A stretch of 64,000 bases of DNA from contig NZ_JACEGA010000001.1 of NCBI RefSeq assembly GCF_014174405.1, positions 742,001 to 806,000 on the forward strand. The letters run 5' to 3'. Each line of letters begins with the position of its first letter. The stretch's first letter is position 1. Origin of the DNA: Variimorphobacter saccharofermentans (GTDB lineage Bacteria > Bacillota > Clostridia > Lachnospirales > Lachnospiraceae). A model generated the notes under the pieces. The model had not been told where the DNA came from and did no database searches. It saw only the letters and a program-made list of their open reading frames with translations. Positions 17,813 through 24,900 of this stretch are shown here, piece by piece. The position numbers and the translations under genes were made by a program.

Positions 17813-18030
17813 GGTTCAGCCTTGAACGATATCCGATGAAATCGAAGTGGGGGACTATGACTTACCATAATGCACTGTCGGGAGAACTTGTTGCTGGTTT
17901 TGTATGTCTCAGACGAATATTTATTGTTCGTATGAGACATACAAAATCAGTAACATGTCCTCCCGTCTGTGTGTGAGGTAAGCCATAGTCCCCCACTTCG
18001 ATTTCATCGGATACCATTCAAATATGAACC
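17813..18030 (+). repeat. Family A hairpin element, copy 4, with unrelated outer arms
   Basis: This is a 218-bp hairpin. The conserved core (CTTACC-ATAATGCACTGTC opposite GTCTGTGTGTGA-GGTAAG) and the inner stem (TTTTGTATGTCTCA opposite TGAGACATACAAAA) are those of family A. The outer arms are different from the other copies: a perfect 29-bp inverted repeat at 17831-17859 and 17984-18012, extended by GGTTCA (17813-17818) and TGAACC (18025-18030). Confidence 0.88.
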
Positions 18031-18253
18031 GAAATCACCAAATTTTCCAAATAAGAAAAAATTTCTCGAAATTCGCTTGATAATATGTTATAATCGCCTT
18101 ATCCATGAACTAACGCAATGGATATTTTGCTTGTATCATCGAATCATAGTCATTTCATATCGCACCATAGAACTGTATGAAGAATGGCTGCTTAAGATCG
18201 GTTATTGCATGGCTATGATACCAAGCATTTATATCGGGATTAGGAGGCAAGAC

Positions 18254-18655
18254 ATGCTCAACAATAATAAAATCAGACTTATGACAAAGCTTGCTGTATA
18301 TGAGAGTAAGAAGGGAAAAGAAGATATCCGCTTAAGTAAGTATTACAAAACAGATTATGTGAGATATCAGGTTCTTAAATCCATTATCAGTGCAACCTTT
18401 GCGTATTTATTGATTTTGGTCTTAGTATTTGTATATAAATCCGAATATATTATAAAAAATGCCGTTGGACTGGATTATAAGACGATTGGCACCAATCTTC
18501 TGGGAATATATATTGTTGTTGTTGCCGTATATGGACTGGGTTCTATGGTTGGATACTCCATACGGTATGACAGATCCAGAAAGAAATTATCCAAGTACTT
18601 TAGACTATTAAATCGGTTGAACAAAATCTATAAAGATGAGACACCTGAGTCTTAA
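18254..18655 (+). CDS. Small membrane protein of the c-di-AMP locus, unknown function
   Basis: This 133-residue protein has a basic cytoplasmic N-terminus, two transmembrane helices (about residues 45-67 and 78-102) and a basic C-terminal tail. I recognise no family. The start at 18254 is chosen because TAGGAGG lies seven bases upstream. An open frame extends back to 17969, but that stretch is the arm of hairpin A4 and is not expected to be coding. The next gene starts 18 bases after its stop, suggesting a shared transcript with cdaA and cdaR. Confidence 0.78.
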   Translation: MLNNNKIRLMTKLAVYESKKGKEDIRLSKYYKTDYVRYQVLKSIISATFAYLLILVLVFVYKSEYIIKNAVGLDYKTIGTNLLGIYIVVVAVYGLGSMVGYSIRYDRSRKKLSKYFRLLNRLNKIYKDETPES

Positions 18656-18673
18656 TTGGGGGAGGAAATCAGA

Positions 18674-19696
18674 ATGATGCCGTTACTGGTTTTTCGTGAA
18701 AGAGTAAAAAACATATATCACAGATATGATATATATATTAAACCTGTAATAAAATTTATATTTGCATTTATCGCATTTCAGATGATTAACAGAGAGATAG
18801 GCTATGATACCCGTTTAGAATCATTACCGGTTATTTTAGGATTATCTTTGCTTAGTGCCATTACCCCTTCTGCGGTAATGGTCCTATTGGCAACGGGAGT
18901 AGCCATATTGCATGTCTATGTGGCATCGCCTATTTTATCAATTATAATTGTTGTATTACTGCTTATTATTTACTTTTTATTTGCGCGATTTACCCCACAT
19001 TTGGGATACGTGCTGCTTGCGGTACCGATATTATATTTTCTGAAAGTACCCTATCTTATGCCTATATTATTAGGAATTGTATCTACTCCTATCGCCATCA
19101 TTCCTATGGCCTGTGGAGTGGTGGTTTACTATATTATCAGGGTAATTCAAACGGCTGTTACCATGCAGGTGAATACCACTGTGGATGATATTCTTCAACT
19201 CTATACCTATGTTATGGACAGCATAATTGATAATAAGCAAATGATACTATCCATTGTAATTTTTGCACTGATACTCATCGTAGTGTATTATGTGAGAAAG
19301 TTAAAATTTGATTATGCATTTGAAATATCGATTGCTGCCGGAGCTTTGGCCAGTATACTGGGATTTTTAATCAGCGACTTTTTATTTGGTCAGTCAGACA
19401 AGATTCTAAGCATGATATTAGGAACTCTTGCGTCTGCTGCCATTGTATATATCATTCAATTCTTCCAGTTGACTCTGGATTATTCCGGTGTAGAGAACGT
19501 ACAATTTGAAGATGACGTATATTATTATTATGTGAAAGCAGTACCCAAGGTGACGGTTACAACTCCTCAGATGAAGGTAAAGCATATTAATACAAAGAAC
19601 GCAGAAAAGGGATCGGTGAATGCAGCTCAGAATCAGGATGATTTAGAGGATGACGAAGAATATGATGATGAGGATGACGGTTATTCCGATAACTAG
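18674..19696 (+). CDS. Polytopic membrane protein of the c-di-AMP locus, unknown function
   Basis: This 340-residue protein has about nine or ten hydrophobic helices between residues 15 and 265. A cytoplasmic tail follows, ending in a very acidic run of Asp and Glu (LEDDEEYDDEDDGY). I cannot assign a function. ATG at 18674 is chosen because GGGGGAGG lies eight bases upstream, over a TTG at 18656. It lies between a small membrane protein and cdaA in one orientation, so a structural or regulatory role with the membrane-bound cyclase is possible but unproven. Confidence 0.78.
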   Translation: MMPLLVFRERVKNIYHRYDIYIKPVIKFIFAFIAFQMINREIGYDTRLESLPVILGLSLLSAITPSAVMVLLATGVAILHVYVASPILSIIIVVLLLIIYFLFARFTPHLGYVLLAVPILYFLKVPYLMPILLGIVSTPIAIIPMACGVVVYYIIRVIQTAVTMQVNTTVDDILQLYTYVMDSIIDNKQMILSIVIFALILIVVYYVRKLKFDYAFEISIAAGALASILGFLISDFLFGQSDKILSMILGTLASAAIVYIIQFFQLTLDYSGVENVQFEDDVYYYYVKAVPKVTVTTPQMKVKHINTKNAEKGSVNAAQNQDDLEDDEEYDDEDDGYSDN

Positions 19697-19780
19697 AGTG
19701 ATTCTGTAATAAGGATGACAATTCAGCCGGCAGCCGTGATAGGGAGACGTAACTAGAATATTTTTCAGGAGAGAAGGATT

Positions 19781-20644
19781 ATGGAGGGAATCAAGAAGTT
19801 TATAAACGACTATTTGGTGCGGTTATCAATTCCCAAGATTAACTTCACGGATATTATTGAAATATTAATACTCGCATATTTGATCTATCACGTTGTCAGG
19901 TGGATCAAGAATACAAGAGCGTGGTCGCTGGTAAAAGGACTTGTAGTGATCATGGCTTTCTGGCTTTTGGCTGTAATACTACAGTTGAATGTACTTCTAT
20001 GGATTATCACGAATACGATCAGTGTAGGAATCATAGCAATCGTCATCATCTTCCAGCCGGAATTTCGGAAAGCATTGGAGCAATTGGGTCAGAAGAATCT
20101 GGTAAGATCCTTCATAACCTTTGATGATTCGAAGAATCTAAGTGAGAAGTTCTCTGACCATACTCTGAATGAGATTGTTCGTGCGACCTTTGAACTGGCT
20201 AGAGCTAAGACCGGTGCATTGATTGTGATTGAACAGGATACTCCATTAGCGGAATATGAAAGCACCGGTATCAGTATCGACAGTCTTACCAGTAGTGAAC
20301 TGCTAATTAATATATTTGAACATAATACTCCTTTACATGACGGAGCAGTTATTATTCGAGGCAATCGAATTGTTGCCGCAACCTGTTATTTACCCTTGTC
20401 GGACAATATGCAGCTTAGTAAGGACCTGGGAACCAGACATCGTGCAGGAATCGGCATCAGTGAAGTGTCCGATAGCTTGACTATAATAGTATCAGAAGAA
20501 ACCGGCAAGGTATCCATAGCCAAGGGAGGTAAACTGATCCGCAACGTGGATGGTGATTATCTGAGGTCTAAATTGATTGATGCTCAGAAAAAAACTGTCG
20601 AGGTCAAGAAATTAAAGCTATGGAGGGGGAAGAATAAAGAATGA
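19781..20644 (+). CDS. cdaA: Diadenylate cyclase CdaA (DacA)
   Basis: This 287-residue membrane enzyme makes cyclic di-AMP from two ATP. Three N-terminal transmembrane helices (about 25-90) precede the DAC domain. The DGA motif is in LHDGAVII (D187) and the RHR motif in TRHRAGIG (R219-R221), so the active site looks complete. AGAAGGA precedes the ATG. Its last four bases overlap the start of cdaR, the usual CdaA-regulator arrangement in Firmicutes. Cyclic di-AMP normally controls potassium transport, osmolyte balance and wall homeostasis. The usual third gene, glmM, is not next in this window. Confidence 0.97.
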   Translation: MEGIKKFINDYLVRLSIPKINFTDIIEILILAYLIYHVVRWIKNTRAWSLVKGLVVIMAFWLLAVILQLNVLLWIITNTISVGIIAIVIIFQPEFRKALEQLGQKNLVRSFITFDDSKNLSEKFSDHTLNEIVRATFELARAKTGALIVIEQDTPLAEYESTGISIDSLTSSELLINIFEHNTPLHDGAVIIRGNRIVAATCYLPLSDNMQLSKDLGTRHRAGIGISEVSDSLTIIVSEETGKVSIAKGGKLIRNVDGDYLRSKLIDAQKKTVEVKKLKLWRGKNKE

Positions 20645-21867
20645 AAGAAAAGTTGACGAAAAACATCGGCTTGAAAATTCTGTCCGTTATTCTTGCCGCC
20701 ATTATGTGGCTTGTAATTACCAATGTGGATGATCCTGTGGTACCCGTGGATTTTCGTAATGTGCCGGTAACCATACTCAATGAAGAGGAAATTGCTTACC
20801 TGGATCAGGTTTATGAAATTGTAGAAGGCGAGACCATTGATTTTACTGTTGCTGCAAGAAGAACCATTGCTGATAACCTGGCAGTATCGGATTTTAAGGT
20901 TACAGCAGATTTTGCGAAGCTTTCGGATGTCAATGCTGTCACGATTAACATTTCCTGTCCCAGATATGGAGATGATGTAACCGTTATTGATGGCCTGTAT
21001 CAGGTTATGAAGATTAACCGGGAAGAGCTGGTGGAGAAGCATTTTAAGGTAAATGTAGTACTGAAGGGGGAACCCGCAGAGGGCTATTTTATCGGTGAGA
21101 AGACGGCCAGTACTATTCTCAGGGTATCAGGACCCAAAAGTAAAATCGAACGAATTAAGGATATTGTCGTAGAGGTGGATGTAGATCAGGTTTCAGGTTC
21201 CTTTAGAACGATAGAAGAGCCCAAAGCACTGGATGAAGAGGGGAATGAAATTGATGCCTCGAATCTGAAATTCAGTCAGAAAGCCGTTACCATATATATC
21301 GGTGTATACAAAACAAAAACAATTAATCTCCAGATTACAGCCAGCGGAAAGCCTGCAGAGGGCTATGTTATGACCAACATCGAATATGGACCGGAGACCA
21401 TTGAGGTGGCTGGTGATGATGAGGCACTAAGGAGTATTCAGTATTTATCCATAACAGAAAGTATCAGTGGAGCAACATCCTCCATAATAAAAGAGATAAA
21501 TCTGGAAGAAAAGCTACGGGAAGGTCTAGTGTTGGTAGGGGAGAATAAGACCGCTGCTATCAATATAACAATTGAAAAAAAGCAGACAAAGGAAATTAAT
21601 ATATGGCCTGGAGATATAGAGATAAGAGGAAAAGAGAATGACATGACGATTAACTTTATCTCCACCGGACCCATTACGATTAAACTAACAGGACCCGCAG
21701 CGGAACTTGATAAGTATGACAGAACGAATCTAAAACCTTATATTGATATTACCGGTTACACCACCGGTACATATACTCTTGATATTAAAGCAAATGTATC
21801 CGGTGATGTCTCGCTCTCTAACGTTCCGAAGGTTAGTATGTATCTGGCGAAAACTGAAAGTGAGTAG
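20641..21867 (+). CDS. cdaR: CdaR, YbbR-domain regulator of CdaA
   Basis: This 408-residue protein has one N-terminal membrane anchor (about residues 8-27, ILSVILAAIMWLVITNV) followed by about four YbbR beta-rich repeats exposed outside the cell. The repeats show recurrent motifs such as FKVNVVLKGEPAEGYFIG, NLQITASGKPAEGYVM and IKLTGPAAELDKYD. In other Firmicutes CdaR binds and modulates CdaA. It overlaps cdaA by ATGA, implying translational coupling, and is followed 21 bases later by an HPr-like gene. Confidence 0.94.
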   Translation: MKEKLTKNIGLKILSVILAAIMWLVITNVDDPVVPVDFRNVPVTILNEEEIAYLDQVYEIVEGETIDFTVAARRTIADNLAVSDFKVTADFAKLSDVNAVTINISCPRYGDDVTVIDGLYQVMKINREELVEKHFKVNVVLKGEPAEGYFIGEKTASTILRVSGPKSKIERIKDIVVEVDVDQVSGSFRTIEEPKALDEEGNEIDASNLKFSQKAVTIYIGVYKTKTINLQITASGKPAEGYVMTNIEYGPETIEVAGDDEALRSIQYLSITESISGATSSIIKEINLEEKLREGLVLVGENKTAAINITIEKKQTKEINIWPGDIEIRGKENDMTINFISTGPITIKLTGPAAELDKYDRTNLKPYIDITGYTTGTYTLDIKANVSGDVSLSNVPKVSMYLAKTESE

Positions 21868-21888
21868 TACATGGATAGGAGGTATATC

Positions 21889-22167
21889 ATGGTAAGTAGA
21901 AAGATAATGGTTAATATCCCGGCCGGTTTGCATTTGCGACCGATCAGCGTACTGTGTAATCGCTCCATTGACTTCCAATCAAGTATCAAATTAATCATTG
22001 GTGACAAATCAGTGAATGCGAAAAGTGTCATTGGTGTGTTATCTGCCTGTGTGAAAGAAGGAGATGAGATCGAACTCATCTGTGAAGGTCCGGATGAGGA
22101 GGAAGCATTAGAAGTACTCACCGATATGATCAAAGGCGGACTCGGTGATGAATTTATAAAAAAATAG
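21889..22167 (+). CDS. HPr-family phosphocarrier protein
   Basis: This 92-residue HPr-like protein keeps both regulatory residues at standard positions: H15 in AGLHLRP (PTS phosphorylation by enzyme I) and S46 in NAKS (HPr kinase site). That numbering supports the ATG at 21889, which has AGGAGG six bases upstream, over an in-frame ATG at 21871. The usual Ala after His15 is Leu. Acidic residues dominate the C-terminus. Genomes often carry a main ptsH elsewhere, so this may be a paralogue tied to the c-di-AMP operon. A promoter for the next unit begins directly after the stop. Confidence 0.9.
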   Translation: MVSRKIMVNIPAGLHLRPISVLCNRSIDFQSSIKLIIGDKSVNAKSVIGVLSACVKEGDEIELICEGPDEEEALEVLTDMIKGGLGDEFIKK

Positions 22168-22196
22168 TTGCCAAAGAAATTCCATAATGATATAAT
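22168..22196 (+). promoter_or_regulatory. Promoter of the leuA transcript
   Basis: TTGCCA (22168-22173), 17 bases, then TATAAT (22191-22196) preceded by TGA, an extended -10. It implies transcription beginning near 22203 and a 5' leader of about 395 nt. Confidence 0.78.
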
Positions 22197-22199
22197 TTA

Positions 22200-22598
22200 G
22201 GTCATTACATTTCCGTAATATGGATAATACCATAGGACGGAAAGGTAATGACCATTTACATATGGTTCTATCATTCATGTTTATTATAAGGTGTTCTCGT
22301 TGAGGATACCTCTACATATAAGTCATAACAGGATACAGCATACTTGAAGTGGTGACTGGAATATTGTTTATACTGAAGTAGATTACGAAGCTCTTGATTC
22401 TTTTCGTTGGTATAATCCAGGCATAATCAGGAGAAGTCGTATTTACTAATATAAAAATAGAGAAAGGACTTGATTTGGATGGGACTCGAATAGACAATGC
22501 CGTATTGTTCCTTGTAAAAATCTACAGCGTGATATATCGACTCCATGGCTAATATATTTTTTAAAATGGATTAGTATAAAGAATAGGAGGAATATATT
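22200..22598 (+). promoter_or_regulatory. Long structured 5' leader of leuA
   Basis: The transcript would open with a stem made of GGTCATTAC and TTTCCGT pairing with ACGGAAA and GTAATGACC (22200-22253). The rest holds short hairpins but no T-box sequence (no AGGGTGGNACCGCG) and no known riboswitch that I recognise. A frame from TTG near 22475, behind AAAGGA, could encode about 25 residues, without a run of leucines. Its regulatory mode is undetermined. Confidence 0.5.
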
Positions 22599-24266
22599 AT
22601 GTTGAATTATAAGAGATATCAAAGGAACCCGGTAATAAAGCTGGATGACAGACAATGGCCAAATAAACAGATCGAGAAGGCACCGATTTGGTGTAGTGTT
22701 GATTTGAGAGACGGTAATCAGGCTTTGATTGAGCCAATGGTTGTGGAAGAGAAGATAGAATTCTTCCAGTTGCTGGTGAAGCTTGGTTTTAAGGAGATTG
22801 AAGTAGGTTTTCCTTCCGCTTCCCAGATTGAATTTGACTTTTTAAGACAGTTAGTAGATCGTAAATTAATACCTGATGATGTAACGGTACAGGTATTGGT
22901 ACAATGCAGGGAGCATCTTCTGAAACGTACCTTTGAAGCGTTGGAGGGTGTGAAGCGTGCAATTGTCCACATCTACAACTCTACCTCAACCTTACAGCGT
23001 GATGTTGTATTCAATATGTCAAAGGAAGAAATAAAGCAGATTGCTGTAGAAGGGACAAAGCTGGTTAAGGAATATGCGAAAAAGTTCCCTGGCAAAATCA
23101 TACTGGAGTATTCCCCGGAAAGCTTCACAGGAACGGAAGTGGAATATGCCCTTGAAGTATGTACAGCTGTGCAGGACATATGGCAACCGACGACTGAGGA
23201 TAAGATCATATTCAATTTACCTGCAACCGTCGAGATGAATACACCGAATGTTTATGCGGATCAGATTGAATGGATGAATCGGAACTTTAAGAATCGTGAT
23301 ACGATTATCTTAAGTGTACATCCCCACAATGATCGTGGAACCGGCGTAGCTATCTCTGAATTAGCGTTACTTGCAGGAGCTGACAGAGTAGAAGGAACCT
23401 TATTTGGTAACGGCGAGAGAACCGGTAATGTGGATATTCTGACGCTGGCTTACAACATGTTTTCCCAAGGAATTAATCCTGAACTGGAAATAGATAATAT
23501 AAATGAGATAATTGAAGCTTATGAGCGTCTGTGTAAGATGAAGGTACATGAGAGACACCCCTATGCAGGAAAGCTGGTATTTACTGCATTTTCAGGATCT
23601 CATCAGGATGCTATTAATAAGGGTATTAAGGCGATGAAGGAACGTAACAGTAAGATCTGGGCTGTTCCCTATCTACCCATTGATCCTGCGGATATTGGAA
23701 GGCAGTATGAACCGATCGTTCGTATCAACAGCCAGTCCGGCAAGGGCGGTGTAGCATTTATCATGGAAACCTACTTCGGATTTAAGCTTCCTAAGGCAAT
23801 GCATAAGGAATTTGCAGATGTAATACAGGTATTATCCGAGAAGCAGGGCGAGGTATCTCCGGAACAGATTATGGAGGAATTCAAAGCCAATTATCTGGAT
23901 AAGAAGGAGCCCTTACATTTTAGAAAATGTAAGATTGAGGATTTATCCGATCGTGATGAAAGTAATACCAAAGCAACAGTTGTATATACCTATAACGGTG
24001 TGGAGAAGACCTTTGAAGCCACCGGTAATGGACCGATCGATGCAGTACATAACGGTTTGGAGAAGGAGCTTGGTGTTCACTTTAAAATCCTTGACTATAC
24101 AGAACATTCCTTAGCGGGTGGAGCAAATGCACAGGCTGCTGCCTATATACAAATGGTGGATTTAGCAAGCGGAAGAATGACCTTCGGTGTCGGTATAAGC
24201 TCCAACATCACAAGAGCTTCTCTGCGTGCCATCTTTAGTGCAATGAATCGATTGAACTTCAAATAA
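22599..24266 (+). CDS. leuA: 2-isopropylmalate synthase (long LeuA2-type)
   Basis: This 555-residue enzyme catalyses the first step of leucine synthesis, condensing acetyl-CoA with 2-ketoisovalerate. The N-terminal HMGL-like barrel (about 30-310) has VDLRDGNQAL with the metal-binding Asp, the HPHNDRGTG motif, and LFGNGERTGNVD. The C-terminal LeuA dimer domain (about 430-550) should give leucine feedback. Size and opening (YQRNPVIKLDDRQWPN) fit the roughly 560-residue LeuA2 branch more than the 510-residue branch. AGGAGG precedes the ATG. It stands alone: leuBCD are not adjacent. A long hairpin terminator follows. Confidence 0.95.
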   Translation: MLNYKRYQRNPVIKLDDRQWPNKQIEKAPIWCSVDLRDGNQALIEPMVVEEKIEFFQLLVKLGFKEIEVGFPSASQIEFDFLRQLVDRKLIPDDVTVQVLVQCREHLLKRTFEALEGVKRAIVHIYNSTSTLQRDVVFNMSKEEIKQIAVEGTKLVKEYAKKFPGKIILEYSPESFTGTEVEYALEVCTAVQDIWQPTTEDKIIFNLPATVEMNTPNVYADQIEWMNRNFKNRDTIILSVHPHNDRGTGVAISELALLAGADRVEGTLFGNGERTGNVDILTLAYNMFSQGINPELEIDNINEIIEAYERLCKMKVHERHPYAGKLVFTAFSGSHQDAINKGIKAMKERNSKIWAVPYLPIDPADIGRQYEPIVRINSQSGKGGVAFIMETYFGFKLPKAMHKEFADVIQVLSEKQGEVSPEQIMEEFKANYLDKKEPLHFRKCKIEDLSDRDESNTKATVVYTYNGVEKTFEATGNGPIDAVHNGLEKELGVHFKILDYTEHSLAGGANAQAAAYIQMVDLASGRMTFGVGISSNITRASLRAIFSAMNRLNFK

Positions 24267-24288
24267 AGTTAATAATTTGTACTATAAC

Positions 24289-24340
24289 GAAGGGTGTAAT
24301 GATGGATTCCAAAATAGGAAACCATCATTACACCCTTCTT
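24289..24340 (+). terminator. Long hairpin terminator after leuA
   Basis: A 17-bp perfect stem, GAAGGGTGTAATGATGG (24289-24305) with its complement at 24322-24338, with a short T tail. Confidence 0.75.
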
Positions 24341-24343
24341 AAC

Positions 24344-24394
24344 GGAAAAGAGTTAACGAAAAAGAGTTAACGAAAAAGAGTTAACGGAAAAGAG
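24344..24394 (+). repeat. Tandem 14-bp repeat
   Basis: About 3.5 copies of a 14-base unit, G(G/A)AAAAGAGTTAAC. The last partial unit GGAAAAGAG forms the outermost arm of the family B hairpin. Confidence 0.85.
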
Positions 24395-24595
24395 AGGTCC
24401 CCATATGGAGTGTGGGCAGTACCGTAAAACAAGCTCTATTTTCGGGAATTTCTGCATGCGTCTATTACGTTTCGCTCCTCCTTGATAGGAACGTCAGTCG
24501 CTCGCGAAACGAACTAGCATACAGAAATCCGCTCGAAAATAGGCTAATCGTTTTACGGTATCTGCCCACACTCCATATGGGGACCACTCTTTTCC
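24386..24595 (+). repeat. Family B long-hairpin element, copy 1
   Basis: This is a 210-bp inverted-repeat element. Arms run GGAAAAGAG-A-GGTCCCCATATGGAG inward and are matched by CTCCATATGGGGACC-A-CTCTTTTCC, with further pairing of CCGTAAAA and TTTTACGG. The centre is GC-richer (CGTTTCGC and GCGAAACG pairs). A 71-codon open frame inside is a product of the repeat: it has no ribosome site and its counterpart appears in copy 2 at 44.6 kb. Together with the tandem repeat it fills the 634-base gap before the next gene. Confidence 0.85.
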
Positions 24596-24900
24596 TGTCT
24601 ACGGCATATTATAGGGATGTGTTATAGGGATGTATCTGAGTATATTTCATGTATTGGCTTAAATAATGTAAGAATTTTCGATGCGGTTTGGCGATCAGAT
24701 AAAATATTACAATATGAATATTAATTAATTGAATTCATCTTTAAGTCATATAAAAGTCAGGTAAAGTGGAAAAACTATGGAAGCAAGGGATTGAGCAAAT
24801 TGGGCGTAACTTGACTAGATATCCCTTAAATGCTATAATGCCCTTGCTGTGGTTACAGAAAAAAGGATATAGAAATATCCCAAATGCATGGAGGTATGCT

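Noticed and set aside
17969..18253. N-terminal extension of the first c-di-AMP-locus gene
   Set aside because: The extension lies largely in hairpin A4, and a strong ribosome site supports the internal ATG at 18254.
22200..22598. T-box riboswitch upstream of leuA
   Set aside because: The conserved T-box sequence and a terminator/antiterminator pair are not visible.
24412..24627. 71-codon open frame in the gap after leuA
   Set aside because: It lies within family B copy 1, lacks a ribosome site, and its conservation with copy 2 follows from the palindrome.
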